DNA of 64,000 nucleotides from Rhodocyclaceae bacterium. GTDB lineage: Bacteria; Pseudomonadota; Gammaproteobacteria; Burkholderiales; Rhodocyclaceae. A model generated the notes under the pieces. It did not search any database and had not been told where the DNA came from. It was given only the letters and a program-made list of their open reading frames with translations. Each line of letters begins with the position of its first letter. Position 1 is the first letter of the stretch. Shown here piece after piece: positions 47,939 to 56,943 of this stretch. The stretch covers positions 41,703 through 105,702 of the forward strand of contig JALNXH010000011.1 in NCBI GenBank assembly GCA_023230455.1, given 5' to 3'. Made by a program: the position numbers and the translations under genes.

Positions 47939-48481
47939 ATGGCCAAACAGCCGCCCCCTCCGCTCAAGTTTCTCTTCGCCGACCCGGCGCATTTCATCGC
48001 CTGCGGCTGCGGCAGCGGTCTCTCGCCATTCGCGCCGGGCACTGCGGGCACGGCCTTCGCCTGGGCCGCCTATCCGCTGCTGCGGCTGATCTTCCCCGAC
48101 GATGCGGCCTGCCTGATCGCCCTGGCGCTGCTGTTCGTCCTCGGCATCGTCGCCTGCGACACAACCGGCCGCAATCTTGGCGTGACTGACCACGGCGCCA
48201 TCGTCTGGGACGAGATCGTGCCCTTCTGGGCGGTACTGGTTTTCCTGCCGCCGGCCCTGATTGCCTCGCCGCACGGCCTGCTGCCGTCGTGGCCAGGCAT
48301 CGCCTGGCAAACCGCGGCGTTCTTCCTGTTCCGCTTTTTCGACATCGTCAAACCGCAACCTGCGCGCTGGTTCGACACCCGGGTCAAGAACGGCTTCGGG
48401 GTGATGATGGACGATGCAGTTGCGGCGGCGTACACAGCGCTAACGCTTGCCGCGCTGGCGCAATTGGTGGCGAGACTCTGA
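47939..48481 (+). CDS. pgpA: Phosphatidylglycerophosphatase A
   Basis: Dephosphorylates PG-phosphate to phosphatidylglycerol in the inner membrane. The 180-aa protein has the family GSGLSPFAPGTAGT (near 25-38), the acidic VTDHGAIVWDEIVPFW (near 83-98), FRFFDIVKPQPARWFD (near 131-146) and GFGVMMDDAVAAAYT (near 152-166), within three or four hydrophobic segments. The stop overlaps the next ATG by one base. Confidence 0.94.
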   Translation: MAKQPPPPLKFLFADPAHFIACGCGSGLSPFAPGTAGTAFAWAAYPLLRLIFPDDAACLIALALLFVLGIVACDTTGRNLGVTDHGAIVWDEIVPFWAVLVFLPPALIASPHGLLPSWPGIAWQTAAFFLFRFFDIVKPQPARWFDTRVKNGFGVMMDDAVAAAYTALTLAALAQLVARL

Positions 48482-48990
48482 TGGACACCGCACTCGCCGA
48501 TCTCTCGCTGCGCGTCGGTCGGGCGCTACGGCAGGCGCAGCTGACGCTCGCCAGCGCCGAATCCTGCACCGGTGGCTGGGTAGCGCAGGTGGTGACGCAC
48601 AGTGCAGGCAGTTCGGACTGGTTTGAACGCGGCTTCGTCACCTACTCCAACTCAGCCAAGATCGAACAGCTCGGCGTAGCGGCGTCACTGCTCGACCGCT
48701 ATGGCGCCGTCAGCATGGAGGTCGCCGGCGCCATGGCCGCCGGCGCGCTGGCCCATTCGCGGGCCGCCGTAGCGCTGGCGATCACCGGCATCGCCGGCCC
48801 GTCCGGTGGCTCACCGGATAAGCCAGTAGGCACCGTATGCTTCAGCTGGTGCTTCCTTGGCGAAACGCCCGCCACCGACCGTCGGCAATTCGACGGCGAC
48901 CGGGAAAGCGTGCGATATCAATCAGTTCTGTTCGCCCTGGAAGAATTGCTGGTACGGGTGGCGGCAAGAAGTATGCCATTCGTGCAATAA
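48481..48990 (+). CDS. pncC: Nicotinamide-nucleotide amidohydrolase PncC (CinA C-terminal domain)
   Basis: Deamidates NMN to NaMN in pyridine-nucleotide salvage. The 169-aa stand-alone CinA C-terminal domain has SAESCTGGWVAQVVTHSAGSSDWFERGFVTYSN in family form (catalytic Ser of the SAESCTGG region near 26-32) and AITGIAGPSGGSPDKPVGTV (near 100-119). No MoCF N-terminal domain. The E. coli order pncC-recA is kept: recA follows after 27 bp. PncC may be of use to cells that face the NAD+-attacking RES protein, a speculation only. Confidence 0.93.
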   Translation: MDTALADLSLRVGRALRQAQLTLASAESCTGGWVAQVVTHSAGSSDWFERGFVTYSNSAKIEQLGVAASLLDRYGAVSMEVAGAMAAGALAHSRAAVALAITGIAGPSGGSPDKPVGTVCFSWCFLGETPATDRRQFDGDRESVRYQSVLFALEELLVRVAARSMPFVQ

Positions 48991-49017
48991 TCGAATCGAT
49001 ACTTGAAAGGACGCTCC

Positions 49018-50046
49018 ATGGACGACAACAAGGCAAAAGCCCTACAGGCCGCACTGGCCCAGATCGAGAAACAGTTCGGCAAAGGCTCCATCATGAAGAT
49101 GGGCCAGGGCCAGATCGAAAACGACCTCCAGGTCGTCTCCACCGGATCGCTGGGCCTCGACATCGCCCTCGGCGTCGGCGGTCTGCCGCGCGGCCGAGTG
49201 GTCGAAATCTACGGCCCGGAATCCTCCGGCAAGACCACGCTCTGCCTCCAAGTCGTCGCCGAAGTCCAGAAAATGGGCGGCACGGCCGCCTATATCGACG
49301 CCGAAAACGCCCTCGACCCGGTGTATGCCGGCAAGCTCGGCGTCAATGTCGGCGACATGCTGATCTCGCAGCCGGACACCGGCGAACAGGGCCTGGAAAT
49401 CGCCGACATGCTGGTGCGCTCAGGCGGCATCGACGTCGTCGTCGTCGACTCGGTAGCCGCGCTGGTGCCGCGCGCCGAAATCGAAGGCGAAATGGGCGAC
49501 CAGTTGCCCGGCCTGCAAGCCCGGCTGATGTCGCAGGCACTGCGCAAGCTCACCTCCAACATCAAGCGCACCAACACGCTGGTGATCTTCATCAACCAGA
49601 TCCGCATGAAGATCGGCGTCATGTTCGGCAGCCCGGAAACCACCACCGGCGGCAATGCGTTGAAGTTCTACGCCACGGTGCGGATGGACATCCGCCGCAC
49701 CGGCAGCATCAAGAAGGGCGAGGAAGTGGTCGGCAACGAGACCCGCGTCAAGGTAGTGAAGAACAAGGTGGCGCCGCCGTTCCGCGAAGCCCATTTCGAC
49801 ATCCTCTACGGCGAGGGCATCTCCCGCGAGGGCGAGATCATCGATCTCGGCGTCGAGCAGAAGATCGTCGACAAATCCGGCGCCTGGTATGCCTACGGCG
49901 GCGAGAAGATCGGCCAGGGCCGGGACAATGCCCGCGAATTCCTCCGCGAGCATCCCGACATGGCGCGCGAGATCGAGAACAAGGTGCGCAGCGCGGTCGG
50001 GGTGACAGCCCTGCCCGACGCCGCCGCGACCGCCACGGCCGAGTGA
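49018..50046 (+). CDS. recA: Recombinase RecA
   Basis: Strand-exchange protein and SOS co-protease. The 342-aa protein has Walker A GPESSGKT (66-73), the NALKFYA-type L2 region and RVKVVKNKVAPPF (near 243-255), and a C-terminal acidic/Ala tail. ATG 49018 has GAAAGGA upstream; TTG 49003 would add 5 residues. I see no LexA box (CTGT-N8-ACAG) in the 120 bp upstream. recX overlaps the stop. Confidence 0.97.
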   Translation: MDDNKAKALQAALAQIEKQFGKGSIMKMGQGQIENDLQVVSTGSLGLDIALGVGGLPRGRVVEIYGPESSGKTTLCLQVVAEVQKMGGTAAYIDAENALDPVYAGKLGVNVGDMLISQPDTGEQGLEIADMLVRSGGIDVVVVDSVAALVPRAEIEGEMGDQLPGLQARLMSQALRKLTSNIKRTNTLVIFINQIRMKIGVMFGSPETTTGGNALKFYATVRMDIRRTGSIKKGEEVVGNETRVKVVKNKVAPPFREAHFDILYGEGISREGEIIDLGVEQKIVDKSGAWYAYGGEKIGQGRDNAREFLREHPDMAREIENKVRSAVGVTALPDAAATATAE

Positions 50047-50498
50047 ATGCAGCCGCGGACAAGGGGCCGACGCTCAAGCAGCGGGCGATACGGCACCTGG
50101 CCCGCCGCGAACACACCCGCGCCGAACTGCAACGCAAACTGAGCCCCTACGGCGACCACGATGAAATCGACACCGTGCTGAACGATCTGCAAAGTGCCGG
50201 CCTGCTCTCCGACGCGCGCTTCGCCGAAGCCTATGTGCGCAGCCACGGCGAACGCTTCGGCGCGACCAGGCTGCGCCAGTCGCTACGGGCCAAGGGCGTG
50301 GACGCCGAGACGGTGGAAGCCCGGCTGGCGGCGGCCGATCTGCCCGACGAACTGGAACGGGCACGTGCGCTCTGGGCGCGCAAGTTCTCCGCGCCGCCCG
50401 GCGACATGAAGGAGTGGGCGCGGCAGGCGCGTTTTCTGCAATCCAGGGGGTTTCCCGGCGACGTAATCCGCCGCGTGCTGAAGAATATCGAAGACTGA
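50043..50498 (+). CDS. recX: RecA regulator RecX
   Basis: Three-helix-repeat protein that caps and limits RecA filaments. The 151-aa sequence has RAIRHLARREHTRAELQRKL (near 14-33), LQSAGLLSDARFAEAYVRSHGERFG (near 49-73) and a closing LQSRGFPGDVIRRVLK (near 132-147). Start GTG overlaps the recA TGA (GTGA). Confidence 0.94.
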   Translation: MNAAADKGPTLKQRAIRHLARREHTRAELQRKLSPYGDHDEIDTVLNDLQSAGLLSDARFAEAYVRSHGERFGATRLRQSLRAKGVDAETVEARLAAADLPDELERARALWARKFSAPPGDMKEWARQARFLQSRGFPGDVIRRVLKNIED

Positions 50499-50505
50499 AC
50501 TGCGC

Positions 50506-51228
<723 letters not shown>

Positions 51229-51248
51229 CCTGCGACGGCAACACGACA

Positions 51249-52700
51249 ATGAAGCAGACTCTCCAGCTCAAACTCTCGCAACATCTGGCGCTGACTCCGC
51301 AGTTGCAGCAGTCGATCCGATTGTTGCAACTGTCGACACTGGAGCTGAACCAGGAGATCGAGCAGTTTCTCCAGGACAACCCGCTGCTGGAGCGCGAAGA
51401 CAGCATCGACGACGTCCCGGCATTCAACCCCTCGGCAGACGCCCTGCAAACAACGCAGACGACGACCGGCGAAGCGCCGGAAACTCCCGACAGCCCGCCC
51501 GACGTCGGCGCAGAATTGTCCTGGGGCAACGAACACGGCGGTAACGGCAGCGGCAACCGCGATCCCAACGACGAAAACGATCACGACGCCGGCGAAATCC
51601 AGGCCACCGCCACCAGCCTGCGCGACCATCTGGGCAGCCAACTGGCTATGACCCAGCTGTCGCCGCGGGATCGAGCGCTGGTCGGTTTCCTGATCGAGGC
51701 GCTCGACGAGGACGGCTACCTCGATCAGTCGCTGGAAGACCTGATCGACGTGCTACCCGAGGAACTCGGCAGCGATCGCGAGGAGCTGCTGGAAGAACTA
51801 CAGATCGCACTGCGCCATATCCAGAATCTCGATCCACCCGGCGTCGGTGCCCGCAGCCCGCGCGAATGCCTCGAATTGCAGTTGCTCAATATGCCCGCAG
51901 CGCCAGTGCGGGAGCTCGCGCTGGCCATCGTCCGCCAACATCTCGACCAGCTTGCCGCTCGCGATTTCACCCGCATCAAAAAAGCGCTCGGCTGTAGCGA
52001 CGATCAACTGCGCGGCGCGCACAACCTGATTCTTTCGCTCAATCCGCGGCCGGGGGCGCAATACGCCACGCCCGACACCCGCTACATCGTGCCCGACGTG
52101 GCGGTGCGCAAGGTTGCCGGCCGCTGGACTGCCAGCCTGAATACGGACGCCATGCCGAAGCTGCGCGTCAACCGGCTGTACGCCGAGTTGCTGCGGCAGA
52201 ACCGCGGCAGCGGCGCAGGCGGGCTTACCGGGCAGTTGCAGGAAGCGCGCTGGCTGATCAAGAACGTGCAGCAGCGCTTCGACACCATCCTGCGCGTATC
52301 GCAGGCCATCGTGGACCGCCAGCGCAGCTTCTTCGATCACGGCGAGGTAGCGATGCGGCCGCTGACCCTGCGCGAAATCGCCGACACCCTCGGCCTGCAC
52401 GAATCGACCATTTCGCGGGTAACCACGCAGAAGTACCTGGCCAGTCCGCGCGGCATTTACGAACTCAAGTATTTTTTTGGCAGCCACGTCGCCACCGATA
52501 GCGGCGGCGCGGCGTCCAGTACCGCAATCCGGGCGCTGTTAAAGCAACTGGTAAGCGCCGAAGACGGCCACAAGCCGCTCTCCGACGCGCGCATTGCGGA
52601 AATCCTCGGCGAACAGGGTATCGTTGTAGCGCGACGCACCGTCGCGAAATACCGCGAATCCCTGAGTATCCCGCCGGTCAACCTGAGAAAGACACTCTGA
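51249..52700 (+). CDS. rpoN: RNA polymerase sigma-54 factor RpoN
   Basis: Directs transcription from -24/-12 promoters with enhancer-binding proteins. The 483-aa protein has the Gln/Leu-rich region I (MKQTLQLKLSQHLALTPQLQQSIRLLQLS, 1-29 in family form), an acidic region II (about 55-120), the core-binding domain, the HTH with LREIADTLGLHESTISRVT (near 374-392) and the RpoN box ARRTVAKYRE (near 461-470). Likely target in this window: the promoter at 32450-32465. Confidence 0.97.
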   Translation: MKQTLQLKLSQHLALTPQLQQSIRLLQLSTLELNQEIEQFLQDNPLLEREDSIDDVPAFNPSADALQTTQTTTGEAPETPDSPPDVGAELSWGNEHGGNGSGNRDPNDENDHDAGEIQATATSLRDHLGSQLAMTQLSPRDRALVGFLIEALDEDGYLDQSLEDLIDVLPEELGSDREELLEELQIALRHIQNLDPPGVGARSPRECLELQLLNMPAAPVRELALAIVRQHLDQLAARDFTRIKKALGCSDDQLRGAHNLILSLNPRPGAQYATPDTRYIVPDVAVRKVAGRWTASLNTDAMPKLRVNRLYAELLRQNRGSGAGGLTGQLQEARWLIKNVQQRFDTILRVSQAIVDRQRSFFDHGEVAMRPLTLREIADTLGLHESTISRVTTQKYLASPRGIYELKYFFGSHVATDSGGAASSTAIRALLKQLVSAEDGHKPLSDARIAEILGEQGIVVARRTVAKYRESLSIPPVNLRKTL

Positions 52701-52713
52701 AATAGGAGACGAC

Positions 52714-53028
52714 ATGAATCTCAACATCACAGGACATCACGTTGAAGTCACACCCGCCATCCGCGACTATGTCAGCGAAAAGCTCGATCGGGTGATCCGA
52801 CATTTCGACCATGTCACCAGCACCCACGTCATCCTCTCGGTTGAAAAACTGAAGCAGAAGGCTGAGGTCACGCTGCACGTGAAGGGCAAGGACATCACCG
52901 CCGTCGCGGACGGCGCCGATCTCTACGCATCGATCGATGCGATGGTAGACAAGCTCGACCGCCAGGTCGTCAAGCACAAGGAACGGGTCACCGACCACAC
53001 CCGCGACAAGCGGATTCCGGCGGAATAA
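52714..53028 (+). CDS. hpf: Ribosome hibernation-promoting factor
   Basis: Stalls 70S/100S ribosomes in stationary phase. The 104-aa short-form protein has NITGHHVEVTPAIRDYVSEKLDRVIRHFD (near 3-31), a beta-alpha-beta fold, DLYASIDAMVDKLDRQVVKHKER (near 70-92) and a basic tail. The rpoN-hpf-ptsN order is the standard one. RBS GGAG lies before ATG 52714. Confidence 0.95.
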   Translation: MNLNITGHHVEVTPAIRDYVSEKLDRVIRHFDHVTSTHVILSVEKLKQKAEVTLHVKGKDITAVADGADLYASIDAMVDKLDRQVVKHKERVTDHTRDKRIPAE

Positions 53029-53106
53029 ACCCGCCGCGCCGGCTGCCGCGCGGGGCTTCGCTGCGCGGCAGACCCTTCCAGCGCTCTCCGTGGTAAACAT
53101 CGCGAC

Positions 53107-53565
53107 ATGAACCAGATTGCTCCCATCCTGCCGGCCGCCAACGTGGTGGTTGGTCTGGATTCCAGCAGCAAGAAGCGCGTTTTCGAACAGGCCGGCCTGC
53201 TGTTCGAGAACCACCACGGGATTGCCCGTGCGGTGGTCTACGATGCGCTGTTCGACCGGGAAAAGCTCGGTTCCACCGGACTGGGGCAGGGCATCGCCAT
53301 CCCCCATGGGCGCATCAAGGGGATCAAGGACGCACTCGGTGCATTCATCCGTCTCGCCGCACCGGTTCCCTTCGACGCGCCGGACGGCCAACCGGTGGAC
53401 ACGCTGTTCGTGCTGCTGGTGCCGGCCGCCGCCAACGAGCGGCACCTGCAACTGTTGTCGGAGCTGGCGCAGATGTTTTCCGACAAACCCTTTCGCGATT
53501 CGCTCGCCGCCGCCCCCGATGCGGCGACGATTCACACCCTGTTCCAGCAATGGCGCGCAAACTGA
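53107..53565 (+). CDS. ptsN: Nitrogen PTS EIIA component PtsN
   Basis: Phosphoryl acceptor of the regulatory PTS-Ntr chain, which adjusts K+ and nitrogen responses. The 152-aa EIIA domain has the active His in GIAIPHGRIKG (H67), LAAPVPFDAPDGQPVDTLFVLLVP (near 82-105) and the closing LSELAQMFSDKPFRDSL. The hprK gene overlaps its end by 16 bp. PtsP and NPr are not in the window. Confidence 0.94.
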   Translation: MNQIAPILPAANVVVGLDSSSKKRVFEQAGLLFENHHGIARAVVYDALFDREKLGSTGLGQGIAIPHGRIKGIKDALGAFIRLAAPVPFDAPDGQPVDTLFVLLVPAAANERHLQLLSELAQMFSDKPFRDSLAAAPDAATIHTLFQQWRAN

Positions 53566-54497
53566 CCGTCGCCGAGCTGTTCGAGGCCCGCCGCCAGCGG
53601 TTGGGGCTGAGCTACGTCTCCGGCGATATGAGCCGCACCATCGTCGCGCCGGACAGCGAAATCTCCCCGGCCGACATCGTCGGCCACATGAACGTAGTAC
53701 ACCCGGAGCGGGTCCAGGTCTTCGGCAAGCCCGAAGTCAAATGGATCGAGAGCCGCCCGGCCGACCGAGTGCGCCAGAACCTCGAGGAAATGGTCGCCGC
53801 CACCTGCCCGGCCGTGGTCGTCGCCGACGGCTGCACGCCGCCGGACTGCGTCCGCCAGCTGTGCGAACGAACGCAGATCCCGCTGCTCGCCTCGCCGCAG
53901 TCGGCGGCGGCAGTGATCGATGTGCTGCGACTGTATCTTTCACGCAAGTTCGCCGAAACCATCACCCTGCACGGCGTGTTCATGGACGTGCTCGGCCTCG
54001 GCGTGCTGCTTACCGGCGACTCCGGCGTCGGCAAGAGCGAACTGGCGCTGGAACTCATCACCCGCGGCCACGGTCTGGTCGCCGACGACGTGGTCGAGGT
54101 ATCGCACATTCCGCCCGACGTGCTCGAAGGCCGCTGTCCCGAACTGCTGATGGATTTCATCGAAGTCCGCGGCCTCGGCCTGCTCAACATCCGCACCGTG
54201 TTCGGCGAAACCGCCTGCCGGCGCAAGATGAAACTGCGCCTGATCGCCCATCTGCAAAAGCCGCAGGCCGGCGTACCGCAGGCCGCGCGCCTGCCGCTGG
54301 ACGCGCAGAACGAAACCATCCTCGGCCTGCCGGTACGCAAGGTCACCATCCCCGTAGCCGCCGGGCGCAACCTTGCCGTGCTGGTGGAAACCGCGGTGCG
54401 CGCCACCATCCTCCAGCTGCGCGGCATCGACTGCATGCAGGAATTCCTCGAACGCCAGCACAAGGCGCTGGAATCCGGCCTCGACATCGATTATTAA
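53550..54497 (+). CDS. hprK: HPr kinase/phosphorylase HprK
   Basis: Phosphorylates or dephosphorylates HPr/NPr on a Ser. The 315-aa protein has the N-terminal HPrK domain (about 1-130) and the kinase domain with Walker A GDSGVGKSE (156-164), the catalytic LVADDVVEV (near 173-181), DFIEVRGLGLLNIRTVFG (near 202-219) and the capping helix. In proteobacteria HprK is tied to PTS-Ntr and rapZ rather than sugar repression. Overlaps ptsN by 16 bp. Confidence 0.95.
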   Translation: MARKLTVAELFEARRQRLGLSYVSGDMSRTIVAPDSEISPADIVGHMNVVHPERVQVFGKPEVKWIESRPADRVRQNLEEMVAATCPAVVVADGCTPPDCVRQLCERTQIPLLASPQSAAAVIDVLRLYLSRKFAETITLHGVFMDVLGLGVLLTGDSGVGKSELALELITRGHGLVADDVVEVSHIPPDVLEGRCPELLMDFIEVRGLGLLNIRTVFGETACRRKMKLRLIAHLQKPQAGVPQAARLPLDAQNETILGLPVRKVTIPVAAGRNLAVLVETAVRATILQLRGIDCMQEFLERQHKALESGLDIDY

Positions 54498-54577
54498 GGA
54501 AACGCCGATGAATACCCCACCGTTCGGGCCGAGCCCTTCGACTTCGCTCAGGACAGGCTTGTTCAGTGGTTCCTTAA
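54494..54577. repeat. Dispersed-repeat copy flanked by TTAAGGAA/TTCCTTAA
   Basis: The core (54520-54561) is a copy of the widely dispersed repeat that reads TGTCCTGAGCGAAGTCGAAG on the minus strand and in translation gives the PVLSEVEG signature. It is bounded by inverted 8-mers TTAAGGAA (54494-54501, which includes the hprK stop) and TTCCTTAA (54570-54577). A short ATG frame across it (54508-54603) is not thought to be a gene. Confidence 0.6.
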
Positions 54578-54613
54578 CGTTCCCTCCCGTCACCCCAGCC
54601 TAGGAGTATCGCC

Positions 54614-54916
54614 ATGAACAAGCTGCTCACCGCCTTCGTCGCCCTTGCCATTATTGCCGCCGGCGCCCATGCCGCCGCACCGGGAGATACGGTTCAGCCC
54701 GCTTCCTGCGAAGAGAAAGCGCTCGACAAGAATGGCAAACCGCTGACCGGCGCCACGAAAGCGGCCTTCGTGAAAAAATGCGCGGGCGAGGCTTCCCCCG
54801 TTGCCGCGGGCGACTGCGAGGAAAAGGCCGTCGGCAAGAACGGCAAGAAACTGGCCGGTGCCGCAAAAACCGCCTTCATGAAAAAATGCGCCGCCGATGC
54901 GGCAGGCGCCAAGTGA
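54614..54916 (+). CDS. Small secreted protein with two PsiF-like Cys repeats
   Basis: A 100-aa protein with a signal peptide (1-20, AGAHA) and two repeats of the form C-E-E-K-A-x4-NGK-x-L-x-G-A-x-K-x-A-F-x-K-K-C (about 32-57 and 68-93). The Cys pair at both ends of each repeat and the K/A-rich body resemble PsiF repeats, a phosphate-starvation-linked periplasmic family. The phosphate transporter pit lies 1 kb on, which fits but does not prove a link. Good RBS (AGGAG) 7 bases before ATG. Confidence 0.75.
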   Translation: MNKLLTAFVALAIIAAGAHAAAPGDTVQPASCEEKALDKNGKPLTGATKAAFVKKCAGEASPVAAGDCEEKAVGKNGKKLAGAAKTAFMKKCAADAAGAK

Positions 54917-54947
54917 CCCAACGACCCCACCCCCGTATCTCTACACC

Positions 54948-55127
54948 ATGACCACCCCTACCGAAAAACCCGCCACCGAACCCGGCGGCGGCAAGTTCCT
55001 GCTCATCGTCGCCATCGTCATCGCCACCAGCCTGGGGGGCACGCTGTGGGCCTTCCTCTCGCTGGGCAAGCTCGGCATGGGCAAGGCGCCGGCCGCACCG
55101 GCGGCGGCTCATGCCGCAAAGCCGTAA
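54948..55127 (+). CDS. Small single-pass membrane protein
   Basis: A 59-aa protein with a Pro/Glu-rich start, one hydrophobic helix (about 17-37, FLLIVAIVIATSLGGTLWAFL) and an Ala/Pro-rich tail. It lies 32 bp after the PsiF-like gene. The RBS is poor. Composition and position suggest a real gene, but no family is recognised. Confidence 0.5.
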   Translation: MTTPTEKPATEPGGGKFLLIVAIVIATSLGGTLWAFLSLGKLGMGKAPAAPAAAHAAKP

Positions 55128-55184
55128 CGCGGGGCAGCCAGGACAGAAGGGCAGCGGCCCTGGTTTGCCCGCCGGCGTTGCGGT

Positions 55185-55835
55185 TCAGACCATCTTCACC
55201 ACGATGTCGTGCAGCGTGTTGGCGCAGTGCGCCATGCGTTCGGCAGCATTCGTCAGGTGGCGATAGATTTCCCGCCGTTTGAACATGTGGATGTAGTCGT
55301 CGCCCTGAAACAGTTCGGCCAGTGCCGAACGATAGAGCTTCTCGACCTTGCGCTCCTCCCGCCGCGCCAGATTGGCCTCGTCGGCCGAGCGCCTGGGCGC
55401 TTTCGCCAGCAACGCGAAACCCCGCGCCAGGGAGCCGGTGCCGGCAAGGAGATATTGCGCCATCTCCAGTGTGTGCGGATCGGGACGCAATCCCAGTGCA
55501 TCCATTTCCGAGACGGTGTCCTTGCAGAAATTCACGATTTCGTCGAGGTGCGTGATCGCCCGGTAAATGTCCTCCCGATCCATCGGCGTCGAGAACGCTT
55601 CATTAAGCGTATGGATGTTATGCACCTTGACCTTGTCGGCATCGTGCTCGTCCTGCTTGATCTGTTCGCCGATCGCCGGATCGCCGGTCTCCATGTAGCG
55701 CACCAGCAGGGCGACGGAGCGCTCGACCTGTAGGCTCTGCTCGTGCAGCATGGCGAAAAAATCCGGCATCCGCGGAAAGACTCGTTCGAACACGCGGGCC
55801 AGCAGGGACTTGCCGTTAGTAACTGAGTGACTCAT
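55185..55835 (-). CDS. PhoU-like (DUF47) regulator of the Pit transporter
   Basis: A 216-aa all-helical DUF47-family protein (TIGR00153 type), commonly paired with Pit phosphate carriers. Visible are FPRMPDFFAMLHEQSLQVERSV (near 20-41), the KQDEHDADKVKVHNIHTLNEAFSTPMDREDI metal-binding-type segment and the closing NAAERMAHCANTLHDIVVKMV. ATG 55835 overlaps the pit stop (ATGA), so the two are coupled; ATG 55925 would add 30 unconserved residues inside pit. Confidence 0.9.
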   Translation of the reverse strand: MSHSVTNGKSLLARVFERVFPRMPDFFAMLHEQSLQVERSVALLVRYMETGDPAIGEQIKQDEHDADKVKVHNIHTLNEAFSTPMDREDIYRAITHLDEIVNFCKDTVSEMDALGLRPDPHTLEMAQYLLAGTGSLARGFALLAKAPRRSADEANLARREERKVEKLYRSALAELFQGDDYIHMFKRREIYRHLTNAAERMAHCANTLHDIVVKMV

Positions 55836-56884
55836 GGTGCGCTCCCGGTTAGAAGGAGTATTCCGCGAAAGGAAAGGGTCAGCAGCACCGACACCAGTGC
55901 GGCCCCCGGAATGGTGATGACCCATGTGGTGGCGATTTCACCCGCCTTGGCCCAGCGCACCGACTTCGGCCGTTCGGACGCGCCGATGCCCATGATCGAG
56001 GTAGCGACCACATGCGTGGTCGACACCGGAGCACCGAGAGCGGAGGCACCGAAGATCACAGCAGCGGACGTCAGTTGCGAATCGAGCGCGTGCAGCGGTC
56101 GCACCTTGTAGATCGCAAAACCAAGGGTGCGCACGATGCGCCAGCCGCCGGACAGGATGCCCAGGGTCATCGCCACGGCGCAGGCGAGCATGACCCACAG
56201 CGGTACCTCGAACCGATCGATGAATCCGCCGAGCAGCAGCACCAAGGTGAGGATGCCCATGCTCTTCTGCGCATCGTTGGCGCCGTGGGAAAAGCCGAGA
56301 CCGGCCGCCGTCAGGAACTGCGCGTGCCGCAACCCGCTGTTCAGCGTCGGACGCGCGCGCTGGAGCAGGCGCAGCATCAGGCGATGGATGGCATACCCGG
56401 CCCAGAACCCGATCAGCGGCGACAACAGCAGCGCCATCAGCATCTTCATGACGCCGGAAACGTGCCCCTCGAAAAGCGCCTGCACGCCCCAAACGACATG
56501 GCCGGGGCCGGCCGCCACGGTAACCGCACCGACCAGCCCGCCGACCAGCGCGTGCGACGACGACGACGGAATGCCCCGCCACCAGGTAATCAGATTCCAG
56601 GCGATGGCCCCCAGCAGGCCGCACAGAATGATGGTCAGCGCCATCGTCTGCGGGATATCGTCGAGCTGGACGAACTTGCCGATCGTATTGGCGACAGCAG
56701 TACCTCCCAGCAATGGGCCGAGGAATTCGAAGACGGCAACGATGACCACGGCCTGGGCCGGCGTCATGGCCCGCGACGCAATGACGCTGGCAACGATATT
56801 GGCGGCATCGTGAAAGCCGTTGGTGAAGTCGAACAGCAGGACGATCACCACCACGACTATCGACAATACAAGGACAGTATTCAT
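55832..56884 (-). CDS. pit: Low-affinity inorganic phosphate transporter Pit
   Basis: Proton-coupled carrier for metal phosphate. The 350-aa protein has about ten helices and the two inverted signature repeats: DFTNGFHDAANIVASVIASRAMTP (near 19-42) and GLGFSHGANDAQKSMGIL (near 195-212), plus PSSSSHALVGGLVGA and PVSTTHVVATSIMG sites. It is first in a two-gene operon with the DUF47 protein. Confidence 0.94.
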   Translation of the reverse strand: MNTVLVLSIVVVVIVLLFDFTNGFHDAANIVASVIASRAMTPAQAVVIVAVFEFLGPLLGGTAVANTIGKFVQLDDIPQTMALTIILCGLLGAIAWNLITWWRGIPSSSSHALVGGLVGAVTVAAGPGHVVWGVQALFEGHVSGVMKMLMALLLSPLIGFWAGYAIHRLMLRLLQRARPTLNSGLRHAQFLTAAGLGFSHGANDAQKSMGILTLVLLLGGFIDRFEVPLWVMLACAVAMTLGILSGGWRIVRTLGFAIYKVRPLHALDSQLTSAAVIFGASALGAPVSTTHVVATSIMGIGASERPKSVRWAKAGEIATTWVITIPGAALVSVLLTLSFRGILLLTGSAP

Positions 56885-56943
56885 CGCCGCACTTTACCGT
56901 CGTGCAAGCGGCGTTGCGCTTGCATCTCTCGTTCCCGCCACCA

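Noticed and set aside
48900..49017. LexA/SOS box before recA
   Set aside because: No CTGT-N8-ACAG palindrome is present; recA control may lie further upstream of the operon.
54508..54603. 31-codon ORF after hprK
   Set aside because: Most of it is the translated dispersed repeat; no independent support.
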